The position numbers and the translations under genes are program-made. The notes under the pieces are model-generated. The model saw nothing but the letters and a program-made list of their open reading frames with translations, was not told the origin of the DNA and did not search any database. From positions 186,001 to 250,000 of the forward strand of contig NW_020312136.1 in assembly GCF_002999335.1 (NCBI RefSeq): a DNA stretch of 64,000 nt. The letters run 5' to 3'. This document shows positions 44,526 to 56,803 of the stretch, one piece after another (within the stretch, counting starts at the first letter, position 1; every line of letters starts with the position of its first letter). Source of the stretch: Cyclospora cayetanensis. Lineage: Eukaryota > Apicomplexa > Conoidasida > Eucoccidiorida > Eimeriidae.

Positions 44526-45910
44526 CTAGCGCCAAGAGGCATTGAAGCGGACGCCTGTGCCCGCTTCGCCCCGCGGCGCAACTGCATTCCGAGCTCCGGT
44601 AGCACCTGGGGATTCGTGTTGCGACTCGAAGTCCTCAGAGGAGCCTCCGTTACTGCGTGAGGCCTGACTAGAGCCAGCTATGCGGGCCATTCCGCCACCC
44701 TGGGCAATATCTGGGGAGCTAGCCCTGTGCGTTGAGGCGCCTGCATGCTTGTCTTCGGGGCTTTCCAGCAGCACAAGTTCTCCCTTGTACTTGGAAAGAA
44801 GCACCTCGGTGGTATAGCGCTCCTGTCCGTCGGACGCTACCCAACGCCGCGTTTGTAAGGATCCGTCCACGTACAGTCGCCGGCCCTTGCTGCATATGTA
44901 CAGTGGAATCAAGAAGCACGCGCTCTTTGGCAGAATGCAAGCGTTGCATTTCACTGACGACGCCTTTGGAAAGTATGGGTCAATGCCAGTATTGCGGAGC
45001 ATGAACATACTGGCATTCGGGTACCGGTGTGGGCAGTGAGTGTATCACCCCATTACAGGTAGAAATGGTGGGGAATGGTTTTCTGGGGGTGGTACAGGCA
45101 AGTTGCCTTACTGCACAAAGGCTTCAACGAGATTCACAAGCGCCTTGTCAAACACAACGACCCGGTGCCACTCGGTGCGGCTGCGCACCTCTCCAGTAGC
45201 CTGCGCAGCAAAGGACTGCACGGCAACTGAGGCGTGGGGTGCCCAAACTATGGTTCATTTGCACAACCTGAAAGGGATCGAGAGGCAGATAATTTGAAGA
45301 CGTAGGTAAGGGCAAAAGGGTAGTGGAGGCTCCAGACCTTATCCCTCCACTGCTCGGACGTCGCCAGGGAAAAACTGGCCATGCGGTCTCCACTCAGCAA
45401 ATGGCGGACTTCGGGGTCAAGGCCAACGCGCCCAATGAGCGTGACGCGGTTCACCGAACGCTCAGCCTGTATGCGATGCAGCGGATTATGGTTCCTTCAT
45501 AGAAAAATTGATGCAGGCATTGCCTAGCGGCGGAGCTGTGCAGTTGCTAGGGAGTTGCCGGCCTAAAGGCTTACCAATAAGATTGGTCCTGCATTTTCCC
45601 CTCCCGTACCTGCTTCCGCCCGTAACTGTATGGGGAAGCTTTTGCTGTTCCGTGAGAGGAGCGACGGCCCGGGGGTTGTGGCCTGGGCGCTGGACAGATA
45701 CCCCCCTGAACTTGTGTGTGGTGAAATGCCTCCTCTGGAGGGTGTTGTGCACAAGGAGCCTCCAGAACGTAGTGTTCGGTGTGCAGGGGTAGAAAAGGCA
45801 TCGGCCCTAAGAAGGGCGGATGCAACCGTCAGCCAAAAGACGCGAAGACACAAAGCCACGGGCCGCGTGGCCCGACCCTGGCAAGTCATATGTGCGAGTG
45901 CTCCCGCCAA
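44526..45910 (-). CDS. SSB: bacterial-type single-strand DNA-binding protein with apicoplast-style leader
   Basis: Binds ssDNA during organelle genome replication. Exons (high to low): 45910-45575, 45466-45338, 45215-45112 and 44889-44526, with phases agreeing, giving 310 aa. The OB fold is typical: VNRVTLIGRVGLDPEVRHL, MASFSLATSEQWRDK, TEWHRVVVFDKALVNLVEAFV, KGRRLYVDGSLQTRRW and QERYTTEVLL. The roughly 115-residue N-terminal exon begins with a hydrophobic segment (VALCLRVFWLTVASALLRADAF), then a Ser/Thr/Arg-rich, acid-poor stretch. That is the signal-plus-transit form used for the apicoplast, and the Plasmodium and Toxoplasma bacterial-type SSBs are apicoplast proteins. The C-terminal tail (Ser/Gly/Glu-rich) lacks the acidic DDDIPF tip of bacterial SSB. 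Confidence 0.9.
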
Positions 45911-46821
45911 CGGAGCCGTGCGGCGTTATGTAGATACGCTGCTTGTGGATGCAATTACAACCCCGATTGAACCGGAGAACAACAAGCACTCTCGACGTGC
46001 AATTCACGGAATCGATGCTGGTGGTCGAGAGCAGTAATGATCCTGCGCCGTCTGATTACGGCACATTCGCGGCGTTCCCTCCAATGAAGCTATAGAAGTT
46101 ATTTGGAATAGCACTGAATCGGTCGGTGCCTGCCCGCTTCACACCTACACAGGTCCCCTGGTGGTGGGGCGAGGGGTCCTTTGGTGGTAGTGGGCAGCCT
46201 CCTTCACTAAACTCGACCGCTTTCGCAAATCGGGATACTAAAACATCACTCAAGTATTTTACGGTTAAAAATCAAAATGTGGACGCACGGATTTTCGACT
46301 ACTGTTGTCTAGACCCGCCAGCCTCTGCTTCTCACCAGTAGATATTTCTCTCGTGAGTCGAACCAATGAGAAACTTTATGCTGTGAACTGGGTTTCATTT
46401 CCAAAGAGAGAATACAACTGCTAAGTCCTCTAGCTCTAACCGTGCTCAGCCATAGAAAAGTGCTCTGCATACTTTTGTTCGGTAAGATGATGATCGGCAG
46501 AGGCATCCTCGTAGTCAGAATTCTGTGGGACGCCTATTAATACAGGCAAGCGTGAAAATACAAAGCGTACTTCTTTCTGTTTGACTTGTTACTAAGACAG
46601 AAAATTCTCCCATGTAGCCGCAGCTATATTCGCTGGGAGGAGTGAACGTCCTGAGTATTCTGTATGCTGAAGTAATTTCGTCAGCGAGCCCCTACACTTT
46701 CAAATCCCATCACCAAGCAAGCCCCTGGATAGAATAGCATTGTCCGCCAGTCGTAGTGGTACACTAAAGCTTCTCGCTGCTTCAAGACATGTCGCGAAAT
46801 CCCAGTACCACGATTCCCAGG
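45911..46821. other. intergenic
   Basis: Upstream of SSB. Short frames at 46056-46253 (-) and 46126-46341 (+) overlap and have no domain. Confidence 0.4.
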
Positions 46822-47372
46822 CTACTTTGGTATTACTAGGTGTGGTTCACGGGCTTCCAGTAGTAATCGCCCAGCAAAATGCCTAGCTAGTGTATACACA
46901 GTGACAAGGAGTGCTACAGCAACTGTGAAGAGGGTAACGGTACTTGTACTTTGATTCACTGCGCAGTCCACTGAACACAATTTCCCAGATAGGGCAGGAA
47001 ATGGCCTGCCGGGCGCCACAACCGCGGAGTATGTGCCTTGCTGGGATACGGGCATTCCCTACCATAACGGCACGGTTTTACAGCCTAAAGCTTCACGCCA
47101 CATAACAACGGTTCACTTAATGCCATGTCATTGTTTTGCTGCTACAGTAAACATCAAGCACAGGAAGGTATACAAGACAATGCAAGCAAGGTGCAGTTAT
47201 ACGCTTAAAGATGTATTTTCCTTAGAATCAATATTGTGAGAATGGCAGGACAAACCAATTCCTCGATCGTGCACTCATTTAACTAGGCAAGCGCGTTTCC
47301 AGCAAGTACTGAATGCTTTGGTGAGATACTTGCGATGCAACGTGAACTTCCGGTAAGTTGCGCCAGTGTGCG

Positions 47373-47440
<68 letters not shown>

Positions 47441-47674
47441 ACCATTGTGCAGAACTTTATGCGTCTTGCACGCACCATGCATGTACGTTAAGGGTAAAGC
47501 AGCACCACGGAAGCACAGCCATAAGAATAGCTGCCAGAATATCAGACTGTGTTTCCTGAAGGCACCGACGTGGTAGCGGTTGTTTATTTGGGGTGGGTGC
47601 ACCTCCGAACTCTGTCTGAGTCCAAGCGATGCAATTAGAGCAACGACAAACAAAATGCTTGTAACTACTTTCAT
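46822..47674 (-). CDS. small secreted/type I membrane protein, two-exon model
   Basis: The first exon (from 47674) encodes a strong signal peptide (MKVVTSILFVVALIASLGLRQSSE) followed by a usable donor (GGAG/GTGCAC). An acceptor (CGTATCCCAG) near 47045 opens in the same phase on a frame that ends at 46822. It encodes GTYSAVVAPGRPF, a membrane helix (TVTLFTVAVALLVTVYTLA) and a short tail. The spliced product would be about 100 aa. The intron would contain the (CA)n microsatellite. Read unspliced, the first frame runs into poly Cys-Val from the repeat, so splicing is likely if the gene is real. No family recognised. Confidence 0.42.
47374..47442. repeat. (CA)n microsatellite
   Basis: An uninterrupted CA run of about 31 units, then one T and three more units. 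The longest simple repeat in the window. Confidence 0.97.
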
Positions 47675-48621
47675 CCAGACAGTGTAACTTTCGTGTGCCT
47701 ACATGCGCATACTGGTGTTGCTTTGCGAAAGACGCTGTTAATTTTGTAGCAAGTATTTTTCTGGCAAATATACCAAGATGCCCCGACAAAAAGGGTGCAT
47801 CGAATCGCGGTTTTGAGAAGCTGGGTGAAAGCACCCACATCGCGGTAGATTCCCGAAGGCGTGCCTGCGCTCATGGAAATGTATATCGTGCATATTGTGT
47901 TTCAGCCTGCATCGATTGTCCCGCCACAGTAATAGTGTAACTGCACCCAGTTTGCCCTTGCCGAAATTCGCTCCCACCCAAACAGTTTTTCTGGTGATGA
48001 TGGGCCAGCTCAAGTAACAGGTGCATTCGAGAGAGGTTTGTTGCGATATATGGATTTTCAGCCACATTCATCATTTTACTGTACAATATGACTTGTCCTG
48101 CCGCATTATTCATAGACTCTGTGGATATAAGCCTTCCTCCCTTCTCATATAAGCTATGATGGAAAGATGGGCCCAAAGCTTTAGAGCATATGCCCTCTCG
48201 GACAGCTGTATTCATGTAAATATTGATGCTGCAGTACTGCAGTGGGTGGCCGCATGCCCGGGTCGGAGCAGTTCCCATATGTGGAAGGAACTCTTCAGTT
48301 TGCTAGGATGGAAGACCAGACCCCTCGAGGAGACCACAATCTCCAAATGCTAGCTTTAAATATAGCTGATGCATGAGATTTTATCTGGGCGAGCTAGTGG
48401 TAAGGCAGTGAAGCATTTGTTCTGGGGCTCGGGATGGATCGTCCGCACAGAGCCAGCCAATGTTCCTGATGATAACAAGGATGAGGACATAAATGCAGCT
48501 CAATTTCAGCTATGCAGCGAATAATTTGTAAGAGTCTTTTTCAAGGCCTTTCTTACCTTTGCATGCAGCAGGATTTCGTTTGCTCGCTTTGGACATCCCG
48601 CAGAGCACTCGATATTTCGCC
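47675..48621. other. intergenic upstream of SFM1
   Basis: Overlapping - frames at 47738-48067 and 47871-48278 lack domains. It should hold divergent promoters for the small secreted gene and SFM1. Confidence 0.35.
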
Positions 48622-50311
48622 ATGCTATACGTTATTGAAAATGTCGAGGAGGATATAGAAGTATGTTATTTCTGCATTGTTTTTGACATTTCTAACGTAT
48701 TATTTATCTCTTTCGGTAGACACCTGTACAAGGCTTGTTGGCCTTTTACCGTTCACGCCTTGGGCTAGTCCGTAGATACGGTGTGGGGAGAGGGTTCAAG
48801 GCTCCTGGTCAGTCGGAGCAGTCAAGGCAATACAATATCGTACTAGCCGCATGCTGCATCCCTAGAAGCATGGATGCTAAGCCTTAAATACTAGACTCAA
48901 AGCCGCAGCGAGTGTACGCCGACTGATGTGATGCGCTCAGCGGTGGTGCACGCTCGAATACAAGCACATCTGCGAAATTGTAGGAGCAGACAGAGCAATA
49001 TTTACGAACATTCCTTCTCAGTAAGCAGATTCATCTACCTTAGGCGAAGTAATTACAAGTGGATGCCTCAGAGAGCCGTCTAGCTTCTGCTGACTACCAA
49101 GAACCCTGGACGTTTTGCCCCTCAGGCAAATTGAAGATCTCAGACGCCAGCTTCCAGGACGTGTGGTGACCGGTACGCAAAAAATCTGAAACCACAGTGC
49201 TAGCTAAGGCGCGGCTTAAAGAGGCAGCTTTCTTGTACGCATATGCAGACTTACTGATGCCCGAAATGCTGGCGTTTTGTGTGGGTTGCTCAGACTCCGC
49301 GAGTACATTGGAAGAGTTAGACTGGGACCGTGTACTTCTCTTAGATGTGCGCATATTACTGCAAGCTGGATGTCGGGCTCGTTTCCCCTTTGAGCAGTTG
49401 CCGCACAACGGTGTTTACCGGCTCCAACACTGAGGCCCGCATACGCGGCGAACCCCCGCAGTTCTACACGCTATAGTGTGCTGTATTGCGTACAGATGGA
49501 TGCAGAAGAAGAACTGAAGATTGAAGATGCAGAGAGATTCGACGCAGTGCTCGTTGGCGGCATCCTTGGTAAGGATGCTGCCTCCTTTGCGCTTAGCTCT
49601 ACACAAACGTGCAACTCTCCGTAGCGACCGTGCTGACCACTTACAAGTGAATTTGTCGGGTTTTTCACAGGCAATGTTCCATCCGACGATAGAACGGCAG
49701 AAGTTCGAAAACTGCGGCCTTGCCACTCTCGTCACTTGGGGCCGCTCCAGATGACCACCAACACGGCAGTCCTCGTCTCCAAGATTGTTCTTGAAAGTAG
49801 GGCAAGTTTCGGAAAACTTCAGTTGGGGTGTCACGAGATTTATTTAATGACAATGTCGTCCTTTCCTACAGGTTGTTTGGTGTTTTCAGATAAGGTTCCG
49901 CTGACGGATATTCCGAGTGTAGATGAACCCGAAATCTCTGCAGTGAGGCACCCCCTTCTGAAGCATCTCACCTCCGTAAACGCACATCTAGGCTGTGTGT
50001 GAGGAAGACGATTAGTGAGTATGTAAATGTTCTATCTATAGGGACCAAACTCGAAGGAATCCATCGTGCTGCCCTTCCGTTACGTGGCAAAGAGCTACTT
50101 GACAAAGTCTGAAGAGGACAAGAGTAAGTGGTAGAAGCTCCGTCGGATGTGCCATATGTAGGCTACGTAATATGAATAGGCCATTGTGCACATGTAGCAC
50201 ATCATGAACTATGTACGCCTTTTTAGTAACTGTGGCTTTGCAGATACCCCCATTTTGCCTGAAGGCATGCTTCAGTTCCTTCTAGAAACCGCCGACGAGC
50301 CCCTCCTATAA
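48622..50311 (+). CDS. SFM1: SFM1-type SPOUT protein arginine methyltransferase (DUF431)
   Basis: In yeast this family methylates an arginine of ribosomal protein Rps3. Exons: 48622-48660 (MLYVIENVEEDIE, the family start), an exon ending 49346 (WDRVLLLD), 49496-49568 (DAERFDAVLVGGILG), 49671-49796 (DDRTAEVRKL, HLGPLQMTTNTAVLVSKIVLE), 49890-49942 (VPLTDIPSVDEPEI), 50042-50123 (KESIVLPFRYV) and 50244-50311 (LPEGMLQFLLE). From 49496 on, all phases agree. GGILG, DRT-x-E-x-RK, RHLG-x-QMTT-x-TAV and LPFRYV are the diagnostic motifs of the AdoMet knot. The second glycine-rich element, usually DDPPRDRT, reads NVPSDDRT. The link between exon 1 and the exon ending 49346 is unresolved, with one or two exons probably between 48661 and 49200. 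Confidence 0.85.
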
Positions 50312-50582
50312 GCATTTTGGGCTTACAGTGCAGAGCGCGAATCCGGCTCAGCAATCCCTTGAGCGAGAGCATTCCAACTAGCAACAGAGAGCACTTCTGA
50401 GAACTGGTAAGAAGCATCAAGCCAATGCAAGCCCCGCCACGTACAGCAGCCGTTCCTTAGCATTTTTACGAGATCGACGCGTTACAATCCCTATAACAGC
50501 TGCGCAAACGAGTTGCCCACCTGCCTGTCAAGGGGAGACTCTGCTATGAGTGCATCCGACTCCCTTATCTAACGCAACTTAA

Positions 50583-51311
50583 ATGCACTTAAAAGCTATG
50601 TTAAAGTACGGCATGATAGAGTTCAGATTGCACGAGCGAATTTTATACTTTTCCCGAGCACTTGAGGCATACTGGGCAGCAGCTTCTAAGGCGGCGAGGG
50701 CTCTGCTCTGCTTACAACCGCCTCCGACGGGTCCGTCTTGTATGATGCACCTGCTAATCTTGGGGCTTAAACGCGTCGGCGGGAAAAAAATCTCTTCAAT
50801 CCTAAGAGGCGCCGTGCGTCCTTTCCTTGTGCCTTGTACGTCAGCCAAGTGTTACTCCAGTGTGTGGTACCTGCCCGCTGAAACAGAATAGGATGCGAGG
50901 ACAGACAGGCAGCTCAAAGGCCTCGGACGTACTGGCGGTTCCCTCCAGCAAGTTACTCGATGTTGCGACTGAGGAAATTCCTGCCGGTTCCCATGTTTCT
51001 GCGGGCGGGCACTCCACCTCACAGACGCTCTTCAACATTTCCTTCTGAGCAAGGGACATGGCATCCCAGTGTTGTGCCCCCCGGCAGACGCCTGTGGACC
51101 GTGTGCTGAACTGGACTTTTTTAAAAAGATTACTATTTTCATTGTAGTACCTGTATAACTAAGGCCCGGTTCGCACCACCCTGAAGCGAGCATCTCGAAG
51201 AACGTTCAGCTTCCATATACCCTAGAGAGAGCTGACCTTGACGATTTCGTGTTGGCTCCCATCCCTTTGGACACTTGGAGCAGTCTTGCGGAGCCTGACC
51301 TAAAGTTCACA
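50583..51311 (+). CDS. hypothetical gene region, exons uncertain
   Basis: Three + strand pieces look coding: 50583-about 50830 (EFRLHERILYFSRALEAYWA), about 50907-51026 (SSKASDVLAVPSSKLLDVATEE) and about 51210-51311 (LPYTLERADLDDFVLAPIPLD, ending at donor TTCACA/GTAAGA). They could be exons of one gene continuing past 51311, but phases were not proved. The - strand over 50579-50848 is also open and protein-like (PLRIEEIFFPPTRLSPKI, ALAALEAAAQYASSARE), so the strand itself is uncertain. No family recognised on either reading. Confidence 0.3.
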
Positions 51312-51711
51312 GTAAGAAGTATTTCTGCGAGAATTTTCAGGAAGCTAGAAATACCAAGGCATGGCCAGGCGAGCTTGCACGCTTGCTCAAGTTCTGGCAC
51401 AAGCGGGCCTCGAATCCACAATGTATGACTTGAATCATGATGAAAAACAGGTACCCTTCTTTTCCTCATCAGACAAAAAATCAAAATGTCTGGATGTAGG
51501 GCAGTTCGGTCCCGCATCATAACCTGGTAGCAACAGGGAGGCGTACAACACGGTACGCTCATTTACCACGCTGCTCCGTTTTACCTGACGGTGCCTGGCA
51601 TGCTCCTGAATTCATCACGTTTATCCAGCCTCTGGGGCAAGGAGCGCCAGAATAGTCCCGCAAGCCTGCAAGATGGTGATAAAAGTTGAAACCAGAAGCT
51701 TCTTGTGCACT

Positions 51712-53752
51712 TTACTGACAGGAACTCTCATCGACTTCGGCGAGGCAAGGCCACTTCAGGCCCCAACGGGCTGCCAAGACTGACCGCTCGGGAGCTGCCA
51801 TCCGCCTAATCTCGCCGGTGTCTCGATAACTTCCTGTGTAACTCTGCCACATCAGAGCGAGCTCTTCAGCATGCTCCGCATCCTCTTGTGCACGTTTGAC
51901 CAGTACCTTTGGCGGCTGGCAGGTCCCCGATGGTTCGTCGAAGCGCCAGTATTCCGGGCAGGTATGCGTGTAGTCCCGTTCTGATGAAAGATAAGAAGCT
52001 GCAGCGCTGAACATATACATTATCCGCCTACCGCAAGACTCGTTGCGGCATGGCCATTCAGCTTGACCTTGGGAAGCGTCAGACAGCTTATTTGCATAAG
52101 TAGTCCTGTAAGTGAGGTTCTTACATGCAACGGAAAAATCGGCCTTTTGGTCCTCCGTGAAGCCTGAGAGGTCCTGAAGCGGGTGTGCCTTTGTCGTAAA
52201 ACATTTTGCACACGTGTCTTTCTGCGTACTTGTGTAGTTTCGCAATGCCCTTTATACGTGCTTGGTGCCACGCATTTCCCCGTATACACCCAGTTCACTG
52301 AAAGACTTGCACTGAAAAGGCCGATCCAACGGATTGTGTTCACCACCATACCTGGACACTCCGGGGTATAGTCCCTTCCACCTAACTGATCGCATCTGTC
52401 TCCCAAACAGGGCCACTGCACCTTGCACTCTGTCGAGCACAGCGCTATTGAAGTGCGAAGGGGTTTCAATCTGATGTCGGTTACCAATCTCGATTCTGCG
52501 TTTATGGTCAGCAGCAGCAGCTCCCACAAGCTTTATGCAATACTTAAGAGGTTTTCGGAGTTCCGCATATGTAGTATCTGCTTACCATCAAATGAGGACA
52601 GGCCCCTGCATAGTCCATTGGGGCTTCACAGTTATCAGTGTCTCTAACTTTCCATCCTGTCGGGCACTGCAACGAATCTGTCGGCGGCCTTATTGTGGAC
52701 TAATGAACTTCGCTGTTGCTTTCTCACAGTCACGATGGCAGTCGATATCATCCTATGAAGTATATAACACGTTAAATCCAATCGGTTACTTCGGCATACT
52801 GAAATACGTGTCGCACCGGTATATTGGACGAGAGACTATCAAGAGCTTGGTTTTTCTGTCAAGATGCTCGGCATTCACTTGCACTGTAAAGCAGCAGGAG
52901 AATGTCCTTCTTTACCGCAGTTTGCTGCAAAGCGTTTTTGACCCTTGTAAGTCGCGATACAGAATAGTCAGACATACCATTAATGCCCAAGGGAGATTCA
53001 AGTTCAGCATTGGAAGGCTAAAGCTTGGAAGCTGAAATGGATTTATGCCCAAGCTCGGAAGGGCGCGTAGCATGCCTCCCAATTGACCTCCTGCAGAAGT
53101 TACTCCGAGAGATGGGTCAACTGGAAGTCAAATGTATGTCATTCAAAGTAACGCCAGTCGCTTGCAGTATAGGCACCTACATATGGGGGGGCTAGCCAGT
53201 GCCATGGGCTGCATTGGAAGGGAGGGAATTGGAAGAAGCGGCATAGCTGGAGGCAACGCCTGGCCACTCGATACATGAGGTACGGATGCAGGCGCGAACT
53301 GCCCCGGAGAGACGGCCTCCGTGGCAGGGGACACCTGTGCTGAGGGTTTCTTGCATTTCTGAAGCAGAGCTGTGACGCACGCATTGTATACCTGGCTGAA
53401 ACGAAGCACTTGAGGCAGCTGGAACGGTAGGAGACCGGTCTAGGACCGTGCCGTCCTTGAGCTGCAATGTTCCGTAATGGAGATTAGGTTCAGTGGATCC
53501 CGGAATTGTAACGGAAGGCGTCTCAGGTAGCGAGGCGCTGAGGACGCCAGTGCCTTGTGCGGATGGTGAAACATTCCAAATACGGCCTGGCTCGGCGAGA
53601 TGCACTGGGCGGCCATATGAGTCCAGGTGGAGCGGGCCAGAGCTCGGTCCAGCGCGTAGCCCATGAACGGTGCTGTCGCGGAACAATGCTTCCAAAAGAT
53701 GCACGCAGCACACGGCTGATGATATAAGCTTCAGTACATCAGAAGCATTCAT
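51712..53752 (-). CDS. second CPW-WPC repeat protein, three repeats
   Basis: The repeats run from about 52720 down to 51712. The first is DSLQCPTGWKV to KVQWPC. The second is GRDYTPECP joined by a clear in-phase intron (CCAG/GTATGG to TTTCAG) to VNWVYTGKCVAPSTYKGHC, ending AEWPC. The third is RDYTHTCPEYWRFDEPSGTC to GLKWPC, then the stop. Upstream, the frame 53752-53192 begins with a signal-peptide-like MNASDVLKLISSAVCCVHLLEA followed by Pro/Ser-rich sequence. It is taken as the first exon, though the join to the repeats near 52720 was not fixed. A different reading frame in 53143-53409 is Pro/Ala/Ser-rich and may be the true coding frame for the last part. Same family as the gene at 12.8-13.8 kb, but with fewer repeats. 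Confidence 0.78.
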
Positions 53753-54982
53753 ATTGACACCACTTTATTGCCGGGTCACAGTGGATCCAAACCGTGTATA
53801 TAATCCTAACCAGACCATGTATGCGTAAAGTCATGAAGCATTGTGCATACACCCGGTAGACAGCAGGAGCGCCTGTACAGTATACTCTTCAGCACTAGCG
53901 AAGAAACGCCTTTATTTTAGCTATTATACTGCTATGTCAACCAAGTGCTGCTTTTTCTATTTCCAATGGTCGTGTTCTGACCATAACTTTTGTTGGCCTC
54001 ATGCTGCCTCATGGGATGGTTGCAGCTTGATCCTTAGCACAACAGCTTGACGCTTAGCACAAGAATGGGAATATTCGATACGAGACAGCTCAAAATAGCT
54101 GGTCTTAATAGTAGCATTGCAAATATGTAGGCAACGGAACTTCATTAGGGATTTGGTGAACTGTTTCAGAAGCAATTCGATTGAGTTCAGTCCGGTACCA
54201 GTTCTTGTCTACTTGGGCATCTCGGTTGCACTCAAAAAAACCTACATAAAAGGTTCCTCAAAAATATCTTTAAAAAGTTAGTGGGCGTCTTTATCACAAG
54301 AAGTAGCCACTGCGGTCTCGAATATAATTTGGCTGAAGGAACAAAGTGCCACATGGGGTGTATTGTACGGTACCAAGTTCTTGGTCCAGCAACATGCGCC
54401 TCACTGATGCACAAGCCAACACACTTTAGAAACTGTCTGAAGCATTGAAGGCTTAGCGAGGTGGACATCCTCGAAGAATAATTCCCACATATGATGCGTT
54501 ATTATACGAGACACGAATGCCGTCTTATAACACACATTGAAAGTTCTACCGGTTGAATTTCTGGTCTTGTGGGGAAGAATGCAAAAATAGTGAGTGCTCT
54601 CGTTTCAAATGTGACATTTATAATGAAACACCACACATGGTATTTCCTTAGATTTTAGTAGTGGCATGTTGTCGCTTCTGATGATTATCCCCAAGGAGGG
54701 ATCGTTGCCTCTTGCATGGTGCCCCTGTCATCGAGCGACCTTATAGCATGTTGAATACAACATTTATGCGAGAATGAGTTAGGCTAAGAGTGAAAATTCC
54801 CTAGGGTACACTGTGTGCGCGGGTAATCGTGCTAGTTGGCAGCCCCACTGGTGTGCCCGTCAAGATGTCTTGTTAAGACCCCACAAACTGCAGCATTTTT
54901 CCATTGCATAGTAATCTGCAGGTATTTGTGTATGTTAGTCTGGGCTTTTACTGGTTCGTTCCATTTATTCCGATCTTGTATC
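53753..54982. other. divergent intergenic between the CPW-WPC gene and TRAX
   Basis: No supported exon; A/T-rich. It contains the promoters of both genes. A - frame at 54232-54468 has no domain. Confidence 0.4.
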
Positions 54983-56318
54983 ATGGCAGCCAACCCGGCC
55001 TTGATACCTGGTGACCGCCTCGACAAGGACGACTTTTACAAAGTCATCGAGGAGTATACACGCGAGGACGCGAAGAGGGAGGATATAATCAAGAAAAGCA
55101 GGTAAAGTGCATGTGAATACCCTACACACCTCGTGCAGCAGCGCAGCGTACGACTTAAATTTCGCGGCAGTGTAGCCTGGAGTTGTGCTTCCAGCAGCAT
55201 TCGAGGGGAAACGTTATTCATTCCAACCTTCGCAGTACGCATGCGGCAAGTACTTGGCAGTGATCCACCGCTACATAACTACTGTGTTTTCATTCCAAGC
55301 GTGCGTATGCATTGGCTACCGTTGTTTCACGCAGCGCTGTGCGCCTCATCATTTGGGAGCACAACACAACTAGAAGAGGCAATGTGTGTGGTTGCCCTTT
55401 TTCAGAGATGTGCTAAAACTGAGCAAACAGGCAATATTTGCTCTGCACCGTAAGGACGAGGCCGCCGCTAATGCGCATCTTGAAAGCTGCTTTAGTGTCA
55501 TCGAAAAAGATCTGTTCCCCATTACAGAGGAGCACCCCACGCTTCGTCTCACAGGCCAGTATGAGCACCTACAACGAATTTAATATCAAATTGTTTCTGG
55601 GATGCAGAAAGTTCCATTGGGCAGTTTTGGACTGGCCCCACGTGGAAGCAAATGCACCTGTTTATCACCTTTCGACTCAGTGCTTGAAAGCTGTGAGACT
55701 GCGCGACTTTCGTTCTAGCCATCTATGTGGAGAATTTGTGGAGTGTGGCTTTTTGTGGGCCCTCAGGAATGTTGGTTGCGGCCCTTGAGGAGTACGCGGA
55801 GGCCCGCATTTTTTTGCACTTTCTTAAAACCAGGAAGCTGCTCCCATTCAAGAGTCTTAATGGACTCCGCGTGGAGGAGTTTTTAGGCGGATTGATGGAC
55901 TGTACGGGGGAGCTTAACCGGTAAGTATCCTTTAATGATGCTAATGCGATATTTGTGCTTTTTGGCACCAATTAGTTAGGGTACGGAAGGGAATATCTAT
56001 GAAAAGGAATAGGTAATGGAGAGGATATGTGGCAGGCTGCTGTGAATGGAATGCAGGTTCGCTGTTCTTCGCGCCACAGAACATGATGCCACGGCCGTGC
56101 ACGACTGCTGTCAATTCGTTGGAACTGTTCACGAGCAAATGATTTTATTGGATCTCAGAAATTCTCCTCTTCGTCGAAAATACGATTCCCTGAAGTACAC
56201 ACAAAAGAGGCTTGAAGCACTAGTATACGAACTGGCGGTGGCCGCCCGCATGCAAAACATCAAGCTCCCGTCCATGTTGATGGAGCCGGAGCCCGAAACC
56301 AACGCAAACCAGGAGTAA
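54983..56318 (+). CDS. TSNAX: TRAX (translin-associated factor X)
   Basis: Catalytic partner of translin in the C3PO endoribonuclease. Exons 54983-55101, 55406-55558, about 55744-55920 and 56057-56318; phases agree. Helices match the translin family: DDFYKVIEEYTREDAKREDIIKKSRD, then VLKLSKQAIFALHRK, LVAALEEYAEARIF, VEEFLGGLMDCTGELNR and RKYDSLKYTQKRLEALVYEL. EEYAEA and the Asp of DCTGEL correspond to the acidic catalytic residues of TRAX, and DxTGEL favours TRAX over translin. The acceptor of exon 3 is weak; an upstream acceptor near 55711 would be out of phase, so a few residues there are uncertain. Translin itself is not in the window. Confidence 0.87.
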
Positions 56319-56803
56319 CTGCACCCCAAACAACAGCTCGACGGCATGAAGGGGACTTTCTTTACGGACAGTCCTGCGAACAAAATCCTAAACACCGTAG
56401 GTTTGCCTGTTGGAGTTTGGGGTAAATGCACTTGGAAGGACTCGCGTGCACATCTACGCAGGACGCATAAGACCTCTACAGGCATGCCCTCCGGATTTCT
56501 TTGGGATGAAAGTCGCATTACATATACTGTTCACTTGGGTTGTCGTCCCATATTCCGTGCTTTGCAGTGAACCTACATGGTGGACGGAACGCCAAAGGAA
56601 ACCTGGGCTTGTATTGCCTGTGATCTTGCAGACACTACGATGCACAACATTAATATCCTGCCATGATGGGAATAACCACATTAAAAATAGCAACTACTAA
56701 GAAGCTGTGCAACGCAAGTTTTCGGTGTACTTCCTAAGTAACCCCTGTCCACATTGGATTTATTCGATGTTTATAACAGCAGCAAATCAGTTTATGTTAT
56801 GCC
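56319..56803. other. intergenic
   Basis: Overlapping + frames (56346-56570, 56410-56700) have no domain. 3' region of TRAX. Confidence 0.4.

Noticed and set aside
46340..46450. B-box-like GGTTCGACTC on the - strand
   Set aside because: No upstream A box and no foldable cloverleaf.
47279..47674. Poly Cys-Val/Thr-His proteins across the CA repeat
   Set aside because: They are translations of the (CA)n microsatellite, not real coding sequence.
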